The notes: a model not told the origin generated them from the sequence alone. 64,000 bases of DNA from Flavobacterium johnsoniae UW101 (GCF_000016645.1 NC_009441.1:620001-684000), one strand, 5' to 3'; counted from the stretch's first letter, positions 47,701 to 53,472 are shown. Made by a program: numbers and translations.

Positions 47701-49735
47701 AGGTATGTCTGTAATTTCAATACCGGAAAAAGAATGGGATTATAAAGCTGATATTGTTTTAAATCAAGCTACATCAAATTATGATATTACAATTACACTT
47801 AATGGAAACGTTTACAAAGGAATAGCTGCACAGCCTAGATCAATTCTAAACGGAGAAGAAAACAGAGGTTTTGAAGGCAACGATGGAAACTTAAAAATTA
47901 AGGTTCCAAACAATACACTTGGAGCAGCTACAATCGAATATCAGCCAGGTAACAGTATTGGCACATATAGAACTTTGAAATCAGATATTTGTGACTTTAC
48001 ATATAGTATAAACAATGGTGAAGATCCGGAAGACATTAAGATCAACAAATTTGAACTTGATGAGCCATCTACTAAAACATCAACAAAATCAGACACTGGT
48101 ATCCCAATGGTTATAAGTCAGGCAAAATTTGACGCAACGTTTTGTGGTAATCCGGATGAAGATTCAGATGGTGATGGTGTGATAAACAGTGAAGACAACT
48201 GTCCTTATACATTTAACCCAAAACAGGAAGATAAAGATGGTGATGGTGTAGGTGATGTCTGCGACAATTGTATAGACAAACGAAATGGTCTTTTAGAAAA
48301 AGATATTGAAGGTGTAGGAAACCAATTGGATACTGATGGAGACGGTCGTGGAGATGCTTGTGATAATTGTAAAAAAACACCTAACTTTGATCAAAAAGAT
48401 ACTGACGATGATGGTGTAGGTGATGTATGCGACAACTGTAGAACAATTGCCAATGGAGATCAAAAAGATACAAACGGAAACGGAATTGGCGATGTCTGCG
48501 AGGGACTTGACCAAGGAGAAGGAAACGAAACTGTAGCAGAAAGTCCATTAACATCATACCGTTTTGTGGGAGACAAAAACTATGAGTTATCGAACCATTT
48601 AGGAAACGTATTATCTGTGGTTACAGACCGTCCGTTATTCGTTCAAAATGGCTCTTCTTACAGATTCGATCCGGACGTTCTAAGCTTCTCAGATTACTAT
48701 CCTTTTGGAATGCTCGTGCCAAACCGTCATGAAAGCTCTAAAGACTATCGTTATGGGTTTAATGGAAAAGAAAAGGATGATGAATTTAATGGCGATGTTA
48801 ATAGCTATGATTATGGAGCTAGGATGTATAATCCTAGGGTTGGAAGATTTTTATCTTTAGATCCTCTCAGTCATGACTTTCCTTTTTATTCTCCATTTCA
48901 ATTTGCTGGAAACTCTCCTATATTTGCAATAGATCTTGATGGTTTAGAAATGCAAATTAGTAATACTGTCTTTACATTAAAAGAAGGAAAAGGAACTCCA
49001 GAATTAAATTATTCGACAGATATTAAAATTCATTACAAAGTACTTAATCTTACAGGAAGAAAGATTGAGGGAATTCAACAAATAACTGACTTTGCTAGAG
49101 ATCGTTCTAGGTTAGTTTACTCCGACAGAGCTGGTATGGGGAACTTTAGCATAACTTTTGATGGAAAAGGAAATCGATTAAAACAGCCTATTTCTTATAA
49201 GCTTAATGGTAAAATTAAAAGTTTTGAAACTACTTTTTCAGTAATAAAAAGTACAAAAGAGATTAATGATAGCGATTATGTTGTGATATTAGTAAATCAA
49301 CGTTTGAGTAACAAGAAATATCCAGAACATGCACATGCTAATTTGGCAGGTAACATAATGACTGTTGACATTGGAAATCCAGATTATAAGTCTATTTTGA
49401 CAAATGGCACTTTTAATTTTAATCTAATGACCACTGTTGCGAGAAAGATAGGTGCAACAATAAATCATGAAACAGGACATAATTTAGGCTTAGATGATGA
49501 ATACAAAATGAAGGAGGATGGCCAAGCTATAGTTAATCCGGGTTATGAAAATAATCAAATGTCAGGAGGTTCTGGTAAAGAACTTAACAGTAGACAAATT
49601 GCATCAATATTAAATGACATTTTTACAAATTTTAGAATTGATCTATATAATAAGAAAAAATCAGGTAAAGAACAGACAGATAGTACTAAATCACAAGTAA
49701 ATGAAGAACAAAAAAAACTTAATCTGGGGAATTAG
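38747..49735 (+). CDS. 3662-aa RHS-repeat polymorphic toxin with metzincin-like tip
   Basis: Signal peptide (about 1-23), a long N-terminal region, a Cys-rich stretch near 775-900, thrombospondin type-3 calcium repeats (about 1665-1705), YD/RHS repeats (about 2150-2820), a second block of DTDGDGxGDxCDNC repeats (about 3137-3250) and the RHS core (LSNHLGNVLSVVTD, DYYPFGMLVPNR, YNPRVGRFLSLDPL, AIDLDGLE, about 3280-3400). The variable tip (about 3400-3662) has H3574-E-T-G-H3578-x5-D3584 and a possible Met-turn NNQMSGG, suggesting a zinc endopeptidase. RHS shells enclose a released C-terminal toxin. Codons 3316-3337 lie in a 66-bp inverted repeat. The next gene overlaps by 35 bp. Confidence 0.88.
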   Translation: MYINKHLIAFVFTLFSLFAFSQQEETISPRKKGNQLNGQPILQVSDPKLASLDQKNVFTSLKPSVSIHFGFEEDLSASSDETFLNAYGTVYFAEVVLIVKPMDKNGNPITTYTDIPGAPKTNPFEVTLKIKHDHVTKEKQFNDYAVYQLPGVHNADITVKSIKYTDVNSNVLTITNSPAYVELKFSTERYYNMQLNATQYTSVFPLTHQLIKYNGLTETTVSQVSAGAEELIINWTKDAVAPAVEYELEWTWIDNYSKTANGKLSPDEIALTEKDFKLNSTRIQTKDLSYRIPLVYSKGYLVYRVRPVGRFLDNTNKNFYGQWTSGLTDAYTKVSHWPHFVEIDQAHESGKKNWQYQASFAEDGKKKEVVSYFDGSLRNRQTVTKTNTPGEELVGSQLKATQGKAIVGEVIYDNQGRPAVEVLPAPVNSSGIHFYNDLNKNASNTIYSHNDFDWDNPTVTDCTPIPAPTMSNANGAGKYYSENNTVNSNYKDLVPNAQGYPFSQVEYTPDNTGRIKRKGGVGKDHQIGTGHEMQYFYGQPKQEELNRLFGYKVGDFSRYKKNIVIDPNKQASVSYLDPQGRTVATALVGDNKGSLISLDDETNDNLHLKTVTNLLSNNDKYASGINGIEEDGIRLNTPVSVVKEGEVKIEYTFKKDIASYTDSCLTTKQYPFVYNWSIGMKNDCADELLTGNPLTTKFGTFSLDTFSPAAIELQKREYFALENGQHLKVGTYPLSKDLRIDYDALNKYADDYIAQIISDKKCLPDYAGLEPDITAEDCNVTCKSCEESLICTNLTKEQCDAFKLKLSADPADLGKVSERESFITDAEVQYVIKNLNAFFTVSTFAYNGTQFTAAGIDQKNILPKVTAYKAEFRGLLSGCRELCKQPINVCNLNLEVLLGDVSPNGQYGSVAGLDAEDEEINDPASSKITDPLSIFNENNQLLYGGYTNGVELDPDTNQNVPVKISNYNWKKPFGGSYKEADGSISKIRVTLVGDGVYRPSLVDTVTLTENDRDPESDDPNVFLVEPKYLRYVADFIPLWKPSWANALLPYHPEYQYYVYNSAFCEKFNAIGDNSDGFDEKLRNIDYADPETGVIKDNTIFTPGGIITQLSNIGAQNNDSDPYYLSRASQNNVESEADFTLRKDIMKEAINTNFDGIAQSNGKKLNMLQASYYFAVYSNGITPESVYEDYINLSTADLLVKINAIQDPIVKQQIWTNFRTYYTGLKQKTRTVFSHVYAATRNNYNDCIGNVESSDTFVTLFKKYTTVGNPHNYERITRLVNTIPENPSLPSGSEGIEWACSEETSSLFATKEKRFIPADYGYDSALTDAQAISDLSTTTEKAMYMETGKCPMAFEMEYFLKGLVDKKIQSQGLLVNGLKTTSMIYLTKNLFNAQVNPTFNLQTASETPKIKSYEDASGALNITFTHLGNEIATPIELRFVNNSSYYQDACGNNVNTPRWEDIVDFKSFYYIPDSYDNVTKTYKFQIIGIVKRDGVASTCISPEEIIIEGTTKANVGECSYLIDAPCDKKDKFDDSFRKLVFNLQTLGTIRSASLDITNNPVFTDGYLYTYFGIKPNDIVKWKNTADGVSISVNDENRVVLNLGGYNLGSERITSFSIGNVLGNYNQVRIGTKRSVFLFSTRQVTAKITSGNTNRPLYLVCCSPCGEWDYNGDGLGDACGGGGNCGTVDTDGDGIYDGCDNCPNTPNPNQEPCNSYTPITSCTVAGADELTYENNIKNILNDFLITRNHEVNASGDFYKAGSVSSYSPINAFVRDSKLVSHFQKQRTRYTENNFRPVVIDKYSIVAENDLVSINFDENSGSVYNRNFINFYGINIKSARRINYIDVTSDLTFRINFVDSQGRTLTQEGGKISHYTFTKITSSEAKAPAVPFCPFMSETYPPKTTSKKSFDSLDDLYVSVADEKIIENNRSSLTAKTAKNNAVKSILEVTPTFSCSNLCIPVAVAPIACRPQWLTYKNMINLQVPDYKLPEDLDKYAKFFCEANFGYISTDYLQYLAKLEITTVKNPLFVSISEFGSTKLRYGNTVTASVIIQYYNYVQSQIANPTEELLVWQQFADKYAVDNKICPPAIIPPSFSLEIPNEETRTPCEIYAATVKAANKQEIENTFYAGKKEEFKEKYLKAAFEGITETLTQSSFDKEYQYTLYYYDQAGNLIQTVPPQGVKRLDPNSDAVIKDVRENSPEKVDTTPVSGVPVAPDHKMQTQYRYNSLNQLVWQKTPDGGVTKFAYDALGRIIASQNANQALATPALFSYTRYDGLGRIMEAGQLEVKTGTAMHINENGRLVFANDDLVPVDAVNDHFPYNQGSKFDQVTKTLYDIPVKDTEDWFTSYAGDNNHKRVTAVLYYNQLTAELGEIKAYDKYSNAILYDYDVHGNVKELVHHTNNNQKLIDFKQDLKKVVYDYDLISGNVNKVTYQPNSTKDQFIHRYEYDADNRIKQVYTSKDNVIWEKEANYLYYEHGPLARVEVGDKKVQGLDYIYTLQGWLKGVNYERIGFYDAGKDGLVVAKDAFGYALNYYTGDYKSRFNVNGNNNPIDNTIFSFSKDLSGNSNLYNGNIKEMVTSLLNTSQQPIPTQFNYYKYDQLNRISSMNSKAISYNIGGTTNSPVDGFKSNYSYDRNGNLDKTNVWAPLADGSLNTTQMDQLSYNYLAGTNKLDHVKDAVPNGAFSNDPNNANDTSLDIDSQDAGNYAYDEIGQLIKDAKENLDEIKWRVDGKVESVTKFKNTPQQKVVISFEYDGLGNRTAKKTTTATSSKTTYYQRDAQGNVLSTYEMQEEGGTTKYFLVEQEIYGSSRLGVERGRLEITKDVASALKNSKTITASEKNAIVAKVAETVSKAGIKFSTEGGFAVWEVNNKNAINLFDNKSRKTESLTVSTHLKIDPNTDAENSTLAVFHGSSVEGDFPGDNSVGYRSSIVLGIKKVGTGYSPTFSLIKYRRNHNKYKTVIKLKKRTRHSFRSYATAVDYDVRPTDRPGMSVISIPEKEWDYKADIVLNQATSNYDITITLNGNVYKGIAAQPRSILNGEENRGFEGNDGNLKIKVPNNTLGAATIEYQPGNSIGTYRTLKSDICDFTYSINNGEDPEDIKINKFELDEPSTKTSTKSDTGIPMVISQAKFDATFCGNPDEDSDGDGVINSEDNCPYTFNPKQEDKDGDGVGDVCDNCIDKRNGLLEKDIEGVGNQLDTDGDGRGDACDNCKKTPNFDQKDTDDDGVGDVCDNCRTIANGDQKDTNGNGIGDVCEGLDQGEGNETVAESPLTSYRFVGDKNYELSNHLGNVLSVVTDRPLFVQNGSSYRFDPDVLSFSDYYPFGMLVPNRHESSKDYRYGFNGKEKDDEFNGDVNSYDYGARMYNPRVGRFLSLDPLSHDFPFYSPFQFAGNSPIFAIDLDGLEMQISNTVFTLKEGKGTPELNYSTDIKIHYKVLNLTGRKIEGIQQITDFARDRSRLVYSDRAGMGNFSITFDGKGNRLKQPISYKLNGKIKSFETTFSVIKSTKEINDSDYVVILVNQRLSNKKYPEHAHANLAGNIMTVDIGNPDYKSILTNGTFNFNLMTTVARKIGATINHETGHNLGLDDEYKMKEDGQAIVNPGYENNQMSGGSGKELNSRQIASILNDIFTNFRIDLYNKKKSGKEQTDSTKSQVNEEQKKLNLGN
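48691..48756 (+). repeat. 66-bp inverted repeat, trunk copy
   Basis: Identical, base for base, to the reverse complement of 53153-53218. It encodes DYYPFGMLVPNR and the next ten residues of the RHS core. Sequence on both sides diverges at once (48757 G versus C). The clearest internal inverted motif is TTTGG/CCAAA (48704-48708 and 48719-48723). Confidence 0.97.
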
Positions 49736-50273
49736 CGCGTTATTAATTATTAATTGCATTTTATTACTTAAGAATTGTAATCAAAAGCAATTAATAGAAG
49801 TAAAAGATAAAAAGATTGATAAAACTATAGATAAAAAAGTACTTTTTACAGGAGAATTTAATGATGTTGGTAGCCCAATAAATTTCTGGGATTTCTATGG
49901 TGATAATGGAGAATCAATTTTAAGTTTGATTTTCTATAAAAATGACAAAAACGAATTTGATTATGAAATTAAGCAAAAAAACTCTTTGGGAAAAATTGTA
50001 TATAGTGCTGAAATGAGAAATGGGAAAGTTTTAAAAGAATTTGATTATGAAATTTTACAAAATATAAATATAGATAATGGCAGATTTATGTACGAAAATT
50101 ATTGCGTAAATTGCCATAATTACAAAAAAGAAGGAGTATCAAAACCTTTACTAAAGCTTAAAAATATTGAAGTTTCTAAATTTATCAAAAAATATAAAAA
50201 TGTTTCCCATGAAAATGTTCCAAAACTAAATGACAATGAACTGAAATCTGTTATTTTATTTATTAATAAATAG
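49701..50273 (+). CDS. Membrane-anchored cytochrome-c-like protein, candidate immunity protein 1
   Basis: 190 aa. One N-terminal hydrophobic helix (about 6-25), a beta-rich middle (FNDVGSPINFWDFYGDNG), then a small class-I cytochrome c-like domain with the haem motif C135-V-N-C138-H139 and a C-terminal helix LNDNELKSVILFI. The usual Met axial ligand before the last helix is absent; the equivalent stretch reads NVSHENVPKL. It overlaps the RHS gene by 35 bp, the usual place for an immunity gene, and is markedly AT-rich. It may protect against the zinc peptidase tip. Alternatively it is an unrelated electron carrier. Confidence 0.65.
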   Translation: MKNKKNLIWGISALLIINCILLLKNCNQKQLIEVKDKKIDKTIDKKVLFTGEFNDVGSPINFWDFYGDNGESILSLIFYKNDKNEFDYEIKQKNSLGKIVYSAEMRNGKVLKEFDYEILQNINIDNGRFMYENYCVNCHNYKKEGVSKPLLKLKNIEVSKFIKKYKNVSHENVPKLNDNELKSVILFINK

Positions 50274-50314
50274 CCTCTAATTGTCAAGATCGTCTCACTA
50301 GTGGCTACAAAGAA

Positions 50315-50349
50315 AAAAAGAAAACCTCTCAACTATCTGAGGTTTTCTT
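50315..50349. terminator. Bidirectional terminator hairpin, left of recombinase
   Basis: AAGAAAACCTC and GAGGTTTTCTT pair around a 10-nt loop, followed by TTTC. It would end both immunity gene 1 and the convergent recombinase gene. Confidence 0.75.
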
Positions 50350-50446
50350 TTTCATTTTTAAGTGAAAGTATATATCTTATCTAACTTTTGTCTAAAATTT
50401 TATTGTTGAAGAAAATCATAACAACTAAAAAGTTCTATTTTCTGCT

Positions 50447-51493
50447 TTAGTAACTCTCCAATTTGCTATGGACCTTTTCAATCTCCTTATCCATATAAGC
50501 TTGTGCATAATGTACATATCGATTAAAAGAACTACTAGCGTTACTATGTCCGCTAATTTTGCGAACCAAATGCTCCGGCATTCCCAAAATAAGAAGTGTT
50601 GTAATTGCTGTACGTCGCATCATATGAGAACTCATTTTATCGCAAAAGCGATTTCTTGAAGTATCTGTTTTTTTTGTCAGCTTTTGAGTTTTTCCTTGTT
50701 GTTCTCTAGAGACTTCAATAGGCATTGTAAATCCAGCTTGCTCGCCAATTTGTTTTAGGCTTTTGTTGAAATTAAAAAGACTGATAGTCCCAAAAATTGG
50801 AATTCTATCACTGGTAGCTTTATAGCGTTGAAAGATCGTAATGGCATAAGCAGAAAGCTTAATGAAACTGAAGGTTTTAGTCTTTTGAGATTTGAGTTTT
50901 AAATACCAATCGCCTTCCATTTGTTCAAAGTTTTTATTAGTCAACAAAAAGATGTCTGAGTAACGTAAACCTGTAGAACATCCAAAGACAAAAATGTCTT
51001 TGATTCGTTTATGACTTGGAATAAGAGTTTGCTCGAAATCTTTATCGTGTATTAAAAATTTTAATTGCTCTGGAGATAATACAAAGATTTCTATCTCTTC
51101 TTTGCGAACATAGAATAGTCTTTGAAAATCGCCGGTAATAATATCTTTATCATTTTTAAGATAATTAAAAAAAACACGAATTATTTTGATGTTAGCACCA
51201 ACGTAATTATCATGACAGCCTTTTTTATATAGGAATTCTGTAAACTTTAGATAAAACTTTTTCCAATAACTTTTCTCTGATGCTAGTTCGCGTTTATCCA
51301 GTTTAGAAGCATCACAAATACGAAGTTCAAATTTTGTTTCACTCGAAAACTGAATCAGATTATTTAGTACATAATAGTAGTTTTGAATTGATCCTGATTT
51401 TATTTTTTCTCCATTTTTTTTAAGCCGTTTTCCTGATTCTGTTTCTTTAATGAATTGTTTGAATAACGGAACAATCGGAGTTGTTTTTTTCAT
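50447..51493 (-). CDS. Tyrosine recombinase/integrase
   Basis: 348 aa from the ATG at 51493; the frame is open to 51511, but that TTG overlaps the promoter box. An N-terminal SAM-like DNA-binding domain (PLFKQFIKE, KSGSIQNYYYVLNNL) precedes the catalytic domain with R in STGLRYSD, the H-x-x-R box in SHMMRRTA, the following GHSN histidine and a C-terminal tyrosine in RYVHYAQAY. All active-site residues appear present. Such enzymes integrate elements or invert DNA. Its place midway between the 66-bp inverted repeats makes it the candidate invertase for the RHS tips. No phage genes accompany it. Confidence 0.92.
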   Translation of the reverse strand: MKKTTPIVPLFKQFIKETESGKRLKKNGEKIKSGSIQNYYYVLNNLIQFSSETKFELRICDASKLDKRELASEKSYWKKFYLKFTEFLYKKGCHDNYVGANIKIIRVFFNYLKNDKDIITGDFQRLFYVRKEEIEIFVLSPEQLKFLIHDKDFEQTLIPSHKRIKDIFVFGCSTGLRYSDIFLLTNKNFEQMEGDWYLKLKSQKTKTFSFIKLSAYAITIFQRYKATSDRIPIFGTISLFNFNKSLKQIGEQAGFTMPIEVSREQQGKTQKLTKKTDTSRNRFCDKMSSHMMRRTAITTLLILGMPEHLVRKISGHSNASSSFNRYVHYAQAYMDKEIEKVHSKLESY

Positions 51494-51508
51494 GATTGTG
51501 ATTTTGGT

Positions 51509-51516
51509 CAAAAATA
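51509..51516 (-). promoter_or_regulatory. -7 box of the recombinase promoter
   Basis: TATTTTTG on the minus strand matches TAnnTTTG and puts the transcript start about 10 nt before the ATG at 51493. The recombinase thus has its own promoter inside the segment. Confidence 0.45.
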
Positions 51517-51566
51517 CAATTTTAGACGAAAGTAGAATAAAATGTATGTTTTTCTATCGAAAAAAT

Positions 51567-51605
51567 AAAAAGAAAACCTCACAGGAAATGTGAGGTTTTC
51601 TTTTT
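51567..51605. terminator. Terminator hairpin, right of recombinase
   Basis: AAAAGAAAACCTCACA and TGTGAGGTTTTCTTTT pair around GGAAA, with T/A runs on both sides. The 14-nt arm AAAAAGAAAACCTC is shared with the hairpin at 50315. The gap to 51839 also holds a small CAGAAA/TTTCTG hairpin near 51633-51650 and no ORF. Confidence 0.75.
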
Positions 51606-51839
51606 TAAATTCTATTTGTTTTGTGTATGCTCTTTACGAGTACAGAAAAGATTTCTGTGCTATCGCTGCGTATATCTAAGCGATCGAGTTTCTATTTTTT
51701 AGAACACGTTATATAACTAATTAACTCAAACTTGAATAAACTAGTATAACAATCATTACAAATTCATTTTTAAGGAGAATTCATTGAAAAATGAGGATAT
51801 ATTATAAGGTAAATATTCGGGCCATGCCAAACTAATGCA

Positions 51840-52127
51840 TTATTTGCCTTTTCGCTTATCTTTTGAAATTTTGATTAATAACACTAAGAAAGCTAAAAAA
51901 GCCGATGGTGAAAATAACAAAAAAAGATAATCAAGGTAAACAAAACTTATGTTGAATGATTTAAATAAAAAGTATTTCATAAGAGTAAAAAACATGAAAA
52001 TTAATGAGCAATAAAATGCTCGTTTAATTTTATCATTTTTATTATATAATAAAAATGATAAATAATATATCAATACGAATGTAATAAAACATACAGATAT
52101 AAAACCACTTAGGGTATAATCGTCCAT
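51840..52127 (-). CDS. Three-helix membrane protein, candidate immunity protein 2
   Basis: 95 aa: hydrophobic helices at about 5-27, 37-55 and 63-85, separated by short charged loops and ending KISKDKRKGK. No family is recognised. It lies 70 bp downstream of the orphan RHS tip on the same strand, mirroring the position of the immunity candidate after tip 1. Small multi-helix membrane proteins are frequent as immunity proteins. It is very AT-rich. It is probably silent together with tip 2 unless the segment flips. Confidence 0.6.
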   Translation of the reverse strand: MDDYTLSGFISVCFITFVLIYYLSFLLYNKNDKIKRAFYCSLIFMFFTLMKYFLFKSFNISFVYLDYLFLLFSPSAFLAFLVLLIKISKDKRKGK

Positions 52128-52197
52128 CGCTTAATTATTTTAACTTTATAAAAACGAGCTCAAATTTTGATATTTAATTGCAACTTTATATTCTATT

Positions 52198-53199
52198 TTA
52201 AAAACCATCTCCATCTTGAATATCATAATCGCTTTTCGTGTTCTTTATCTTTGTTGTTTTTGCTGGGATACTTGGCTTCTTAGGAATATCTATTTGTTCA
52301 GTAATACTCTCAACTAACTTGCCTTTACCTCCCGTACCAGATTCATCATATTCATATTCTTCAATATGTTTTGTAATTTCAATGACAGTGTTATTGTTTT
52401 TTGGATCTTGTTGTATTGCTTTGGCTATGTTTTTCATTACAATCTTCCATTGCAATATTTGGGCACCTCTCCCTAGATCTAATGGATATGCCATGGCTAA
52501 ATTTTCTCTGGTTTCATTAAAAATATTTATATCCATTTGTCCTGTTCTTTTATTGAAAACACCAGAAAATGTTATATACCCAGCATCAGTATGCCCTTCT
52601 AATGTTGCAAATGTCATTTCAAAAGAATTATCTTTTTTTACAACATTCATTACTCTAACAAAAATTGGGAATGGTGTTGCAGGCTGTAAATTAATTCCAA
52701 TTTCGTCACCGGGAGATAGAATATTTGAATTTGCTTTTTGAACTGGCTTATATGTCGCCATAAAGTTATTTGTAAAAGTCTGTGGTGCATTCAAAAAAGT
52801 ATCTCTTAAATTAGCAAATTCACTCGGTGTAATTCCTAGAGTTCTTAGTGAATACAATTGCGATGAAACATTCCCCATACCATCATCCATTTTTTTAATT
52901 TCCAAAGCATCTACACCATATTTTTTAGCCTTTAAATAAGCATTTATATTTTCGACTTCAAGACCTTCTCTTTCTACACCGTCCATAACCCTATTTTCAC
53001 TAAAAGAATACGGAGAATTATATGCATATTCTCTGAATAGAGGATCCACTGCAAAGAACCTACCAATTCTAGGATCGTGCATTCTAAAAGTATAGTTAAT
53101 CGAATTCCCTTCACCACCTCTAATCTCATCATCTTTTTCCTGCCCCTGGAAGCCATAACGATAGTCTTTAGAGCTTTCATGACGGTTTGGCACGAGCAT
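52198..53199 (-). CDS. Orphan RHS C-terminal tip (silent cassette) with DUF1990-like domain
   Basis: 333 codons from the internal ATG (MLVPNRHESSKDYRYGF). Without trunk or signal peptide it begins inside the RHS core, then has FRMHDPRIGRFFAVDPL and DGVEREGLE, which marks the core/tip border near residue 85. The tip contains LSPGDEIGINL, FATLEGHTDAGYITFSG and a late RGAQILQWKIVMKNIAKA helix, a pattern like DUF1990 (PF09348); its biochemical activity is unknown. The frame is open to 53226 and closed by TAA at 53227-53229 just outside the repeat. It would form a complete toxin only when joined to the 38747 trunk by inversion. Confidence 0.8.
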   Translation of the reverse strand: MLVPNRHESSKDYRYGFQGQEKDDEIRGGEGNSINYTFRMHDPRIGRFFAVDPLFREYAYNSPYSFSENRVMDGVEREGLEVENINAYLKAKKYGVDALEIKKMDDGMGNVSSQLYSLRTLGITPSEFANLRDTFLNAPQTFTNNFMATYKPVQKANSNILSPGDEIGINLQPATPFPIFVRVMNVVKKDNSFEMTFATLEGHTDAGYITFSGVFNKRTGQMDINIFNETRENLAMAYPLDLGRGAQILQWKIVMKNIAKAIQQDPKNNNTVIEITKHIEEYEYDESGTGGKGKLVESITEQIDIPKKPSIPAKTTKIKNTKSDYDIQDGDGF

Positions 53200-53218
53200 T
53201 CCAAAAGGATAGTAATCT
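53153..53218 (-). repeat. 66-bp inverted repeat, silent-cassette copy
   Basis: Exact reverse complement of 48691-48756. A 12-bp palindrome TAAAGCGCTTTA (53218-53229) sits at its outer edge and supplies the in-frame stop. The gap 53230-53472 has no ORF; it carries the promoter of the next gene. Confidence 0.97.
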
Positions 53219-53414
53219 AAAGCGCTTTAACATCAATAAAAATAAGAGCTAAGCTAATAATACCTGTCATCAAAAATTACATAAAAAGGCATTTTTGGGC
53301 TTTTTCAAAGATAAAAAATTAATCCCTTTTTGGTATGTTTTTTAATAGTTCAGTAACAGGAATTATTGCAATGTTTGATAACATATATTTATCCTTAAAA
53401 AACCTACAGATTTA

Positions 53415-53444
53415 TTTGTAAAAGAATTTTAAAAGTTTATCTTG
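53415..53444 (+). promoter_or_regulatory. Possible promoter of the MORN protein/T2SS-like cluster
   Basis: TTTG (53415-53418), 19 bp, then TATCTTG (53438-53444), a one-gap match to TAnnTTTG. The TTG start codon follows 28 bp later. Confidence 0.3.
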
Positions 53445-53472
53445 CTCCCGTTTTATTAAAAAAAATACCACA

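Larger units (their letters stand above)
48691..53218. mobile_element. Predicted invertible segment carrying two alternative RHS tips
   Basis: Bounded by the 66-bp perfect inverted repeats. In order it holds tip 1 (+), immunity candidate 1 (+), a terminator hairpin, a tyrosine recombinase (-), a second hairpin, immunity candidate 2 (-) and tip 2 (-). Inversion keeps the reading frame and exchanges the tip fused to the RHS trunk. That inversion occurs is inference from this arrangement. Confidence 0.75.

Noticed and set aside
50447..51493. Prophage or integrative element
   Set aside because: No phage structural, replication or conjugation genes surround the recombinase. The only genes near it are RHS tips and small membrane proteins.
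48691..53218. Reading the orphan RHS tip as an ordinary frameshifted remnant or pseudogene
   Set aside because: Its frame is fully open from the repeat to the stop, and its start is exactly the 66-bp repeat. An immunity-like gene follows it, and a recombinase is next to it. Decay does not explain this.
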